7,375 nt of DNA from Bacteroidota bacterium. Its GTDB lineage: Bacteria > Bacteroidota > UBA10030 > UBA6906. Position numbers and translations under genes: made by a program. Numbering within the stretch: position 1 is the first letter of the stretch; every line of letters begins with the position of its first letter. Under the pieces are notes generated by a model. It made no database searches, had not been told where the DNA came from, and was given only the letters and a program-made list of their open reading frames with translations. This document shows, piece after piece, positions 1-6,511 of the stretch. The stretch lies in the NCBI GenBank assembly GCA_016844425.1, contig JAERML010000055.1:1-7375 (forward strand). Reading direction: 5' to 3'.

Positions 1-1
1 C

Positions 2-3000
2 CGGAAGTGCCGCGAGTCCGTCTGGAAGTATAAGACCGACTGGGAAGTGATGACCGAGCAGATGGGCTACTGGGTGGACCTCACGAAGCCATACGTTACG
101 TTCGAGAATGACTACATCGAATCCGTGTGGTGGGCGCTCCGGAAGTTCTTTGACGCGGGCTTGATCTACAAAGGATACAAGATCCAGCCGTATTGTCCGC
201 GCTGTGAGACACCACTTTCATCGCACGAAGTATCGCTTGGATACGATGATGTGAAAGACCCGAGCGTCTACGTCAAGATGAAGCTCAGGAATCAGCCCGA
301 CACATCGTTCCTTGTCTGGACGACAACGCCGTGGACGCTCATTTCTAACGTTGCACTTGCTGTTCATCCCGATGTCGACTATGTAAAAGTGGAGAACAAA
401 GGGGAGAAGCTGATTCTGGCAGAGGCGCGGCTCCCCGTTCTCGACGGTGAGCACACCGTGTTGGAGAGAATGAAGGGGAAAACACTCATCGGCTTTGAGT
501 ATCTACCTCTCTTTGAGACCGACGCCAATGTAGATCTGAGGGCGAACCAACTATTAAGTTACCGGGTCTATGATTTCAAGTCCCCGCCTTTGGGCTTCGA
601 AGGAGTATCTCGTGCTATTGTGCGTATTGGCACGGACACAAAGGAAGTAATTTATGATGAAGAATATACTTCATGTCTATTTGACGGACACAAAGCCGTT
701 GTTCCGCTTCCAATTCATGCACGGAAACCATCACCGAATGCCTCAAGACGTATTTCTGGGCAGATAGTCAAAACGGTTATAGAGCAGTGTAGCTCAGCTG
801 GCGAAGTAACTGTGGTGGGTGATGACTGGTCTCTTAGCGCAGCGCAGGCATTCTTTGTTGTGACAGCTGATTTCGTGACGACGGAAGACGGCTCCGGGAT
901 CGTCCACATGGCACCGGCGTACGGTGAGGACGATTATCAGATGTCAAAGAAGTATGATCTCCCCACCATCCATCCGGTAAACAAGAGCGGCGAGTTCGGT
1001 TCTGAAGTGATGGATTTTGCCGGGAAGTTCGTCAAAGATGCGGATCCACTCATCATTCAAAATCTCAAAGCGCGCCACATCCTCTACAAGAAAGAAACGA
1101 TCACGCACAGCTATCCACACTGCTGGCGGTGCAAAACACCGTTGCTCTACTATGCACGTGAATCCTGGTATATCAAGACGACCGCGTATGCCGCGAGAAT
1201 GATCGAGCTGAACAAGCAGATCAATTGGGTGCCGCCGGAGGTGGGCGAGGGGAGATTCGGCAACTGGCTGGAAGAGAACAAGGATTGGGCGCTGTCCCGC
1301 GATCGGTTCTGGGGAACACCTCTTCCGATCTGGGTCTGCGAGTCATGTAAGAAACAGAAGTGCATCGGCAGTGTGGCGGAGTTGCGGCAGGGAGAGAACG
1401 TGCAGGAGCCGCTCGATCTGCATAAACCGTTTGTGGATGATGTCACGTTCCGTTGCGACTGTGGCGGCACCATGAAACGAACTCCAGAGTTGATCGACGT
1501 CTGGTTTGATTCGGGCGCGATGTCGTTTGCCCAGTGGCACTACCCTTTCGAGAACAAGGAGCTGGTCGATTCCGGTGAGCAATATCCGGCCGACTACATC
1601 TGTGAAGGGATCGACCAGACACGTGGATGGTTCTATTCGCTCCATGCCATTGGAACGTTTCTGTTCGACAAACCCGCGTACAAGAACCTGATCGTCAATG
1701 AGCTAATCCTCGACAAGGACGGGCAGAAAATGTCCAAGTCGAAAGGGAACACCGTAGATCCGTTTCAGATCATCAAGAAGTACGGTGCGGACACAACACG
1801 CTGGTATCTCGTGACCACGAGCCCTCCATGGCGTCCGACGATGTTCGACGAAGAGGGTCTGGGCGAGGTGCAGCGAAAGTTCTTTGGCACGCTCGTGAAC
1901 ACCTACGCGTTCTTCGCGCTCTATGCAAATGTAGACGGCTTCAGACATACAGAGGTGGATATCCCCGTTGCTGACCGTCCGGAGATTGATCGGTGGATCC
2001 TTTCGGAACTGCATTCGCTGGTTACGCGTTATACCGGATTCATGGATGCCTACGATGTCACCAAGGCTGCCAAAGGCGTGAGCGACTTCACAATCGATCA
2101 ACTTTCCAACTGGTATGTTCGTAGGAACCGTCGTCGCTTCTGGAAGAGTGAGCAGGGAAAGGATAAAACGGCGGCCTATCAAACTCTGTATGAGTGTCTG
2201 ATCACGGTTGTGAAGCTGATGGCACCATTTGCTCCATTCCTGGCAGATGAGTTGTACCGGAACCTGAACAACATTACCAAAAAGGAATCCTGGGAATCTG
2301 TGCACCTTGCCGGGCTGCCCGTTGCCGATACGTCGGTGATGGATCGGGTGCTGGAAGACAGAATGGAACGGGCAGAGAAGATCGTGATGCTTGTACGTGC
2401 AATGCGGATGAAGTCGAATCTCAAAGTACGGCAACCCCTTAAGCGGATCATTCTCCCGATTGCAGACGACCGGGAGCGGGAAACAGTGCAACAGATGGAA
2501 GACATGATCCTTGACGAGATCAATGTGAAGACCATTGAATACGTCACCGACGAGTCCGGTATCGTCAAGAAGAAAGCGAAGGCGAATTTCAAATCCATCG
2601 GCCCGAAGTTCGGCAAGTCTGTTCAGCAGGTGGCGGGGCGAATCAAAGAACTGACCGTTGAGGAAATTGGTGATTTGGAGCGCTCCGGCACATTGAACCT
2701 GTCTGTCAATGGAAGCACCGTTACGATTGACCGGGACGATGTGGAGATCATTCGTGAGGATATCCAGGGATGGCTAGTGGTATCGGACGGCGGGTTGACA
2801 GTGGCGCTTGATACAGAATTGAACGACGAGCTGCGTGCAGAAGGGATTGCCCGTGAGTTTGTCAATCGGATTCAGAACATGCGCAAGGATGCCGGCTTCC
2901 AGGTGACCGACCGCATCGCGATCTTTTATAAGGCCAGCGAGAGGATTGATCGTGTTGTCCAGAGTATGGCTTCCTACATCAAAAAAGAAACGCTTGCCGT

Positions 3001-3094
3001 CGAGCTCTCGGGGCATCTTGAGACGGGCGAGTATTCAACAACATTCGACATCAACGGTGAGCCTGTCGAGGCTGCTGTTGCGCGTCGGAACTAA
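2..3094 (+). CDS. ileS: Isoleucyl-tRNA synthetase, 5'-truncated by the window edge, with a large insertion in the editing domain
   Basis: Cytoplasmic class I aminoacyl-tRNA synthetase that charges tRNA-Ile and hydrolyses misactivated valine. The frame is open from base 2 to the TAA at 3092-3094, giving 1030 visible residues. By comparison with the family roughly 120 N-terminal residues, including the HIGH motif, lie upstream. Numbering from base 2, I see CxxC pairs at 65/68 and 374/377, the editing-site WTTTPWTL at 106-113, and GIVHMAP (His302) with GEDDY (Asp311) for the second half of the editing site. A Cys cluster follows at 446, 449, 454, 485 and 487, then DVWFDSG, KMSKSKGN at 576-583 and the anticodon-binding C-terminal region. 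The TTEDG-GIVHMAP-GEDDY style resembles the eukaryal-like IleRS2 clade, whose members are often mupirocin-tolerant; that is inference only. About 100 residues are inserted in the editing domain (see separate entry). It is probably the upstream member of an operon with the next three genes. Confidence 0.97.
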   Translation, partial: RKCRESVWKYKTDWEVMTEQMGYWVDLTKPYVTFENDYIESVWWALRKFFDAGLIYKGYKIQPYCPRCETPLSSHEVSLGYDDVKDPSVYVKMKLRNQPDTSFLVWTTTPWTLISNVALAVHPDVDYVKVENKGEKLILAEARLPVLDGEHTVLERMKGKTLIGFEYLPLFETDANVDLRANQLLSYRVYDFKSPPLGFEGVSRAIVRIGTDTKEVIYDEEYTSCLFDGHKAVVPLPIHARKPSPNASRRISGQIVKTVIEQCSSAGEVTVVGDDWSLSAAQAFFVVTADFVTTEDGSGIVHMAPAYGEDDYQMSKKYDLPTIHPVNKSGEFGSEVMDFAGKFVKDADPLIIQNLKARHILYKKETITHSYPHCWRCKTPLLYYARESWYIKTTAYAARMIELNKQINWVPPEVGEGRFGNWLEENKDWALSRDRFWGTPLPIWVCESCKKQKCIGSVAELRQGENVQEPLDLHKPFVDDVTFRCDCGGTMKRTPELIDVWFDSGAMSFAQWHYPFENKELVDSGEQYPADYICEGIDQTRGWFYSLHAIGTFLFDKPAYKNLIVNELILDKDGQKMSKSKGNTVDPFQIIKKYGADTTRWYLVTTSPPWRPTMFDEEGLGEVQRKFFGTLVNTYAFFALYANVDGFRHTEVDIPVADRPEIDRWILSELHSLVTRYTGFMDAYDVTKAAKGVSDFTIDQLSNWYVRRNRRRFWKSEQGKDKTAAYQTLYECLITVVKLMAPFAPFLADELYRNLNNITKKESWESVHLAGLPVADTSVMDRVLEDRMERAEKIVMLVRAMRMKSNLKVRQPLKRIILPIADDRERETVQQMEDMILDEINVKTIEYVTDESGIVKKKAKANFKSIGPKFGKSVQQVAGRIKELTVEEIGDLERSGTLNLSVNGSTVTIDRDDVEIIREDIQGWLVVSDGGLTVALDTELNDELRAEGIAREFVNRIQNMRKDAGFQVTDRIAIFYKASERIDRVVQSMASYIKKETLAVELSGHLETGEYSTTFDINGEPVEAAVARRN
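515..847 (+). other. In-frame insertion of about 100 codons within the IleRS CP1 editing domain
   Basis: The third Thr of WTTTPWTL and the His of GIVHMAP are 193 residues apart here. The same positions in E. coli IleRS (T243 and H333) are 90 apart, so about 103 residues are extra. The unusual part runs approximately from after the EYLPLFE peptide to just before the FFVVTADFVTTEDG block; the edges are uncertain by some ten codons. My base count gives about 43% GC for 601-780, against 53-60% in sampled flanking lines of the gene. The reading frame is intact and both catalytic halves of the editing site are kept, so the protein is probably functional. I do not recognise the inserted peptide, and it has no intein splice-junction residues that I can see. 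Confidence 0.75.
632..695 (+). repeat. Short direct repeat enclosing an inverted repeat, inside the ileS insertion
   Basis: The 12-mer ACGGACACAAAG occurs at 632-643 and again at 684-695, in different codon phases, so it is not a peptide repeat. GAAGTA follows the first copy directly (644-649) and is mirrored by TACTTC at 667-672, a 6-bp inverted repeat with a 17-base loop. It may be the trace of a local duplication or of a small inserted element, or it may be coincidence. The repeats themselves are exact; the meaning is open. Confidence 0.45.
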
Positions 3095-3108
3095 CGGTAC
3101 GAATCGTC

Positions 3109-3115
3109 AAGGAGG
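3109..3115 (+). promoter_or_regulatory. Ribosome binding site of the DksA/TraR-like gene
   Basis: AAGGAGG ends 12 bases before the ATG at 3128, lying in the 33-base gap after the ileS stop. It is one of the strongest Shine-Dalgarno matches in the window and supports the choice of that ATG. Confidence 0.7.
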
Positions 3116-3127
3116 AGAAGTACACCA

Positions 3128-3721
3128 ATGGCAAAAACCAGCAAGAAGGCGATAGTGAAGTCCACCGTTGAGATAATGAAAGAACGGGCTGCTGCCCGCT
3201 CGAAGCAACTCAAGAAGGCCAAGGTGAACCTGAAGAAGGCAACGGCAGTCCGGAACGCCAAGCTCGGACCGAGAAAGGCCATTGCCGCGAGAGTTGCCGC
3301 CGAGGTTTCCAAACGTTTCACTGCCGCGGAATTAAAGCACTTCAAAGAGATCATCATTGACAAGCGGAAGGAAACGGTCGAGGAACTCGACACGCTTAAA
3401 GAAAGCATGATGGACGTGACGACAGGAGAGTATGTCAGCGAGAACTCGACGTACTCACTGCACATGGAGCAGGGGACGGATGCCATGGAGCGGGAAAAGA
3501 CGTTTCTCTTTGCCTCACGCGGAAGCAAGTTTGTCAACCAGCTCGATGACGCCCTCATGCGCATCGACGCCGGCGCATACGGAATGTGCAAGGTATGTCA
3601 ACTTCTGATTCCCAAGGAACGGCTGGAAGCTGTCCCCACAGCGCAGACCTGTGCCGAGTATAAGAACACAAACGTTCCGTGCGAGCGCGGCCGGCTTGCT
3701 CTCGCCAAGAAGCGGCCATGA
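3128..3721 (+). CDS. DksA/TraR-family zinc-finger transcription regulator with basic N-terminal tail
   Basis: A 197-residue protein of the DksA/TraR type. Members bind the RNA polymerase secondary channel and, often together with ppGpp, modulate initiation at rRNA and other promoters. Residues about 1-65 are rich in Lys, Ala and Arg and resemble a histone-H1-like tail. Residues about 66-150 are predicted helical (coiled-coil region), with Asp118 near the expected coiled-coil tip. The finger at 151-180 has YGMCKVC (Cys154, Cys157), IPKERLEAVPTAQTC (Cys175) and then Tyr178 where the fourth cysteine normally sits; Cys185 lies further on and out of register. The IPKERLEAVP block is the clearest family signature. 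Loss of finger cysteines is known in Bacteroidetes relatives. The gene sits 33 bases after ileS and 31 before lspA, consistent with an operon. Exact function (DksA-like or a paralogue) cannot be told from sequence. Confidence 0.9.
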   Translation: MAKTSKKAIVKSTVEIMKERAAARSKQLKKAKVNLKKATAVRNAKLGPRKAIAARVAAEVSKRFTAAELKHFKEIIIDKRKETVEELDTLKESMMDVTTGEYVSENSTYSLHMEQGTDAMEREKTFLFASRGSKFVNQLDDALMRIDAGAYGMCKVCQLLIPKERLEAVPTAQTCAEYKNTNVPCERGRLALAKKRP

Positions 3722-3741
3722 TTCACCAACAACCTAATGCC

Positions 3742-3746
3742 GGAGG
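3742..3746 (+). promoter_or_regulatory. Ribosome binding site that fixes the lspA start
   Basis: GGAGG abuts an in-frame TTG at 3747 with no spacer, so initiation there is unlikely. The GTG at 3753 is six bases downstream of the site, a normal distance, and gives the protein start MRVLILS. I therefore take 3753 as the start. Confidence 0.75.
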
Positions 3747-3752
3747 TTGAGC

Positions 3753-4397
3753 GTGCGTGTGTTGATTCTGTCGACAGCGATTGTACTGGCCGACCAGATA
3801 ACGAAGCTCCTGGTGAAGGGGTTTTCCATCCCTTTGCTGGGCATTTCCGTGCGGGGGATGCAGTATGGCGTGAGCAAGCCGGTCATCGGTGATTTCGTTC
3901 GGCTGACGTATATTGAGAACCCGGGAATGGCGTTTGGCATCGACCTCGGTGGGAAGTGGTTCTTTTCCGTTTTCTCCATCGTCGCAAGCGTGGCAATTCT
4001 CGTCTATCTGTATCGCGCCCGCGAGGAATCGCTCGGGTTCAGGATCTCACTTGCGTTGATCCTTGGCGGAGCACTTGGCAACCTCATCGACCGCGTTTTC
4101 TACGGTGTGTTCTTCAGTGAAGGCCCGCTCTTCTACGGAAAAGTGGTCGACTTCTTTGACGTCGATTTTTTCAACATCTCGGTCTTCGGCTATCATCTCT
4201 CCCGGTGGCCTGTATTCAATATCGCTGATGCAGCCGTAACGATTGGTGTGTTCCTCCTCCTCATTTTCCATCGCAGTACAGCGATGGAGGAAGAACCCGC
4301 GGGTGCCGAGATGACCACGGAACCAGTCCAGTCGCTTCCTTCCGAAACCATATCTACGGGTAATTCCGGGAGGGATCCCGCTTCATCACGACCCTGA
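3753..4397 (+). CDS. lspA: Lipoprotein signal peptidase (signal peptidase II)
   Basis: Inner-membrane aspartyl protease that removes the signal peptide from diacylglyceryl-modified prolipoproteins; 214 residues from the GTG start. Four hydrophobic segments lie near 3-20, 69-87, 96-115 and 155-172. Family motifs are all present: DQITK after the first segment, ENPGMAFG (55-62), GNLIDR with catalytic Asp113, VVDFFDV, and FNIAD with catalytic Asp159. The protein is longer than the roughly 160-170 residues of proteobacterial enzymes, partly through longer loops (after DQITK and around residues 116-150) and partly through a polar Glu/Thr/Ser-rich tail of about 40 residues after the last membrane segment. 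It follows the DksA-like gene by 31 bases and precedes rluD by 21, within the same operon. The predicted lipoprotein at 6512-7045 would be one of its substrates. Confidence 0.97.
   Translation: MRVLILSTAIVLADQITKLLVKGFSIPLLGISVRGMQYGVSKPVIGDFVRLTYIENPGMAFGIDLGGKWFFSVFSIVASVAILVYLYRAREESLGFRISLALILGGALGNLIDRVFYGVFFSEGPLFYGKVVDFFDVDFFNISVFGYHLSRWPVFNIADAAVTIGVFLLLIFHRSTAMEEEPAGAEMTTEPVQSLPSETISTGNSGRDPASSRP
4267..4288 (+). repeat. 8-bp inverted repeat inside lspA
   Basis: TCCATCGC at 4267-4274 and GCGATGGA at 4281-4288 are perfect reverse complements with a six-base loop (agtaca), and two further T-G wobble pairs are possible outward. It sits where the last membrane segment gives way to the polar C-terminal tail. 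A 10-base palindrome, ACCCGCGGGT, follows at 4295-4304. No T-run follows, so it is not a conventional terminator. Confidence 0.55.
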
Positions 4398-4418
4398 TCG
4401 GGCACCACTGTTTTTCAC

Positions 4419-5396
4419 ATGCCGTATGAATTCGACATAGTCGTTCCCCCCGGAAAGAAGAAAGAACGCCTCGACGTTTTTCTGACCAACCATGTTCAAA
4501 ACGCTACACGTAACAAAGTCCAGCATGCAATCGAAGAAGGAACTGTGCTTGTCAACGGCGCGCCCGCCCGCTCCAGCCACAAAGTCGTACCAGGTGAGGT
4601 TATCCACCTCATTCTCCACAAGTCCCCCCCTCAAGAAGCCCGACCGGAGAATATTCCGCTCGACATTATCCATGAAGACGACCATCTCCTTGTTGTCAAC
4701 AAGCCCGCAAGAATGGTGACACATCCGGCATACGGAAACCACACCGGAACGCTGGTTAACGCGCTGCTGTACCACTGCAATCATCTCTCAACGCGTGACG
4801 ATCCTACACGGCCAGGGATTGTGCACCGCCTTGACAAGGACACGTCGGGTCTGATGGTGGTTGCAAAGACCGATGCTGCACATGCTTCGCTGGCAAGGCA
4901 GTTCGCACAACGGACCATTATCCGCGAATACTGGGCCCTCGTATGGGGGACCTTTGAACGACCGGAAGGAGTGATTGAAACACTTCTCGGAAGAAGCAAG
5001 TCGGACAGGAAGAAGATGGCCGTTGTGAAAGAGGGGAAGCAGGCGATCACCGAGTATGCGGTGATGAGGGAGTTCGATTATCTTTCACTTGTACGCTTGA
5101 AGCTCCGGACAGGTCGTACCCATCAGATCCGCGTTCACCTTGCTCACATCAATCACCCGGTGTTTGGAGATCCGACATATAACGGCAGGCATGTTGTTTG
5201 GGGGGCGGGGACACCAAGGCAGAAAGCAGAGGTCCAGCGAATGCTGAAGATCTTGACACGTCAAGCCCTCCACGCAAAAACCATAGGGTTTATCCACCCT
5301 GGCACAAAACAGCAGCTTTTCTTCGATTCCGACATTCCGCTGGATATGCAGGAATGCCTCGCCGGACTGGAGGGGAAAGCCCGGCAAGTTGACTGA
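4419..5396 (+). CDS. rluD: RluA/RluD-family large-subunit rRNA pseudouridine synthase
   Basis: A 325-residue enzyme converting uridines of 23S rRNA to pseudouridine; the RluD type modifies helix 69 in the decoding-site bridge. An S4 RNA-binding domain occupies about residues 15-75 (RLDVFLTNH, then VLVNG). The RluA catalytic domain follows, with LLVVNKPARMVTHP (90-103), the active-site motif HRLDKDTSGLM (catalytic Asp139) and RTGRTHQIRVH (230-240). Length and domain order fit RluD or RluC rather than the S4-less RluA. The ATG at 4419 is the first start codon after the lspA stop and lies in the same frame as lspA. No Shine-Dalgarno sequence precedes it, which suggests coupling to lspA translation. 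It is probably the last gene of the ileS operon. The exact target uridines are inferred from the family. Confidence 0.93.
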   Translation: MPYEFDIVVPPGKKKERLDVFLTNHVQNATRNKVQHAIEEGTVLVNGAPARSSHKVVPGEVIHLILHKSPPQEARPENIPLDIIHEDDHLLVVNKPARMVTHPAYGNHTGTLVNALLYHCNHLSTRDDPTRPGIVHRLDKDTSGLMVVAKTDAAHASLARQFAQRTIIREYWALVWGTFERPEGVIETLLGRSKSDRKKMAVVKEGKQAITEYAVMREFDYLSLVRLKLRTGRTHQIRVHLAHINHPVFGDPTYNGRHVVWGAGTPRQKAEVQRMLKILTRQALHAKTIGFIHPGTKQQLFFDSDIPLDMQECLAGLEGKARQVD

Positions 5397-5433
5397 GCGC
5401 ACGCGATTTCACCAGTTTATGACATACTCTGGA

Positions 5434-5463
5434 ACCACATATTTTGGTGGTGATTTTTCTTTC
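5434..5463 (+). terminator. Weak hairpin plus T-rich tract after rluD
   Basis: ACCAC (5434-5438) and GTGGT (5447-5451) form a perfect 5-bp stem with an eight-base loop, followed by the T-rich stretch gatttttctttcc. The position, 38 bases after the rluD stop, suits a factor-independent terminator, but the stem is short. The rest of the 152-base gap (5397-5548) must hold the promoter for the next gene; I could not identify one with confidence. Confidence 0.35.
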
Positions 5464-5548
5464 CGTGATATGTAACTTCTCATTGTAGCCAATTCCGCAC
5501 TAGAAAACGCGTATCAACTCATTCATACAACCATTCAGAGGAGGCACA

Positions 5549-6460
5549 ATGAACACATTGCGTCGGGTTGTTCGTTCTCGCTGCGTCGTTATCCTGGCGA
5601 CAACGTTCGCTGTTCTCGCCGGCAGCGCGCAGTCACAATCAGACCTGGAAGACGCGCTGAAGCAGTTTAGCAAGGAAGACGTGGAGGGCTACATTAAACC
5701 CATGGCAGATCTCTTCGGGGCTAACATGAACGCGGGATTCTACCATTCTGCAGCGATCCCCACAACGGGATTCACATTTTCTCTCGACATTATCGGTATG
5801 GGATCTGTGGTCGGAGATGATCAAAAGAGCTACGATGCCAAGACTCCACCGGGATTCACCCCGGGGACCTTCAGGACTTCAACGATCTTCGGAGGTACAG
5901 GAACAACGGTGTCAGACGCAAACACCCCCTCACTGACCTATCGGGGCTCCGATGGCATCATCAACGCGTCGCTCTTTCCACTTGCTGTACCGCAAATCAG
6001 GGCCGGATTCCTCGGTACGGAGGTAGCCCTTCGGTTTATTCCATCTCCGTCCATTAGTGCGTTCCCGAAAACAACATTGTTCGGTATCGGTGCCCGCCAC
6101 AACATTGGTCAGTACATCCCGACACTCGGGTTTGACGTCGCAGCCGGCGTGTTCTACAACAAATTTACAGTCGGCGACATCATTGATTTCAGCAGCATTG
6201 CATTCGGTGCTCAGGCGGGGAAGTCGTTCAGCATCCTCTCAATTTATGGCGGTCTGCAGTACGAAAAGAGCACAATGAATATCAAGTATACCTCTAGTAA
6301 TCCCCTCGCAGCGCCTGCGGTTGACATTGACATCGATGGGGATAATACGTTCCGGTTCACAGCGGGAGCCGGGCTGAAGCTTGGCTTTTTCCAGATTTTT
6401 GCCGACGCGAATTTTGGTTCCATTACCAATTTCTCCGGCGGCATCGGGTTTGGGTTCTAA
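5549..6460 (+). CDS. Predicted outer-membrane beta-barrel protein, DUF6588-like
   Basis: A 303-residue exported protein of unknown function. Residues 1-29 form a signal peptide: basic start MNTLRR, hydrophobic core VVILATTFAVLAG, and likely cleavage after Ser29 with Ala27 at -3. A short helical stretch (about 31-55, SDLEDALKQFSKEDVEGYIKP) leads into YIKPMADLFGANMNAGFYHSA (48-68). This resembles, from memory, the start of the DUF6588 family seen in Bacteroidetes and Ignavibacteria. The remainder is Gly- and aromatic-rich alternating strands (LGFDVAAGVFYNKF, FRFTAGAGLKLGFF) ending in GIGFGF. A terminal Phe is the usual C-terminal signature of outer-membrane barrels. An Asp-rich loop, VDIDIDGDN, lies at 258-266. 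AGGAGG at 5539-5544 supports the ATG. It is followed 51 bases later by a predicted lipoprotein, probably cotranscribed. The barrel assignment is firm; the family name is less so. Confidence 0.8.
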   Translation: MNTLRRVVRSRCVVILATTFAVLAGSAQSQSDLEDALKQFSKEDVEGYIKPMADLFGANMNAGFYHSAAIPTTGFTFSLDIIGMGSVVGDDQKSYDAKTPPGFTPGTFRTSTIFGGTGTTVSDANTPSLTYRGSDGIINASLFPLAVPQIRAGFLGTEVALRFIPSPSISAFPKTTLFGIGARHNIGQYIPTLGFDVAAGVFYNKFTVGDIIDFSSIAFGAQAGKSFSILSIYGGLQYEKSTMNIKYTSSNPLAAPAVDIDIDGDNTFRFTAGAGLKLGFFQIFADANFGSITNFSGGIGFGF

Positions 6461-6499
6461 CGCAACGATAATTGTCTCCCCACTACGAACGCTTATCAC

Positions 6500-6504
6500 A
6501 GGAG
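6500..6504 (+). promoter_or_regulatory. Ribosome binding site that fixes the lipoprotein start
   Basis: AGGAG is one base from an in-frame TTG at 6506 but seven bases from the ATG at 6512, so translation should begin at 6512 (MKTTFIIL), which also gives a normal signal peptide. Confidence 0.7.
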
Positions 6505-6511
6505 ATTGAGT

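Noticed and set aside
787..802. The block tgtagctcagctggc resembles a tRNA D-arm (box-A-like) sequence.
   Set aside because: The following bases do not give the GAGC needed to close a D stem, and no T-loop, acceptor stem or anticodon arm can be built around it. It lies in an intact ileS frame, so it is most likely coincidence.
515..847. Intein in the IleRS insertion.
   Set aside because: There is no Cys/Ser splice start, no terminal His-Asn and no intein or endonuclease blocks; at about 100 residues it is also shorter than known mini-inteins.
1703..2491. A 262-codon open frame on the minus strand.
   Set aside because: It is antisense to a conserved part of ileS including KMSKS, its translation shows no recognisable domain, and long antisense frames are common opposite GC-biased genes.
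3747..3749. TTG as the lspA start.
   Set aside because: The GGAGG ribosome binding site abuts it with no spacer; GTG at 3753 has correct spacing.
5252..5265. Inverted repeat CTTGAC-ac-GTCAAG within rluD.
   Set aside because: Six-base arms with a two-base loop occur by chance at this length, and the bases are part of a normal coding stretch.
5444..5472. Possible promoter TTGGTG - 17 bases - GATATG upstream of the barrel gene.
   Set aside because: Both hexamers match weakly and the first overlaps the terminator-like stem, so I do not list it as a promoter.
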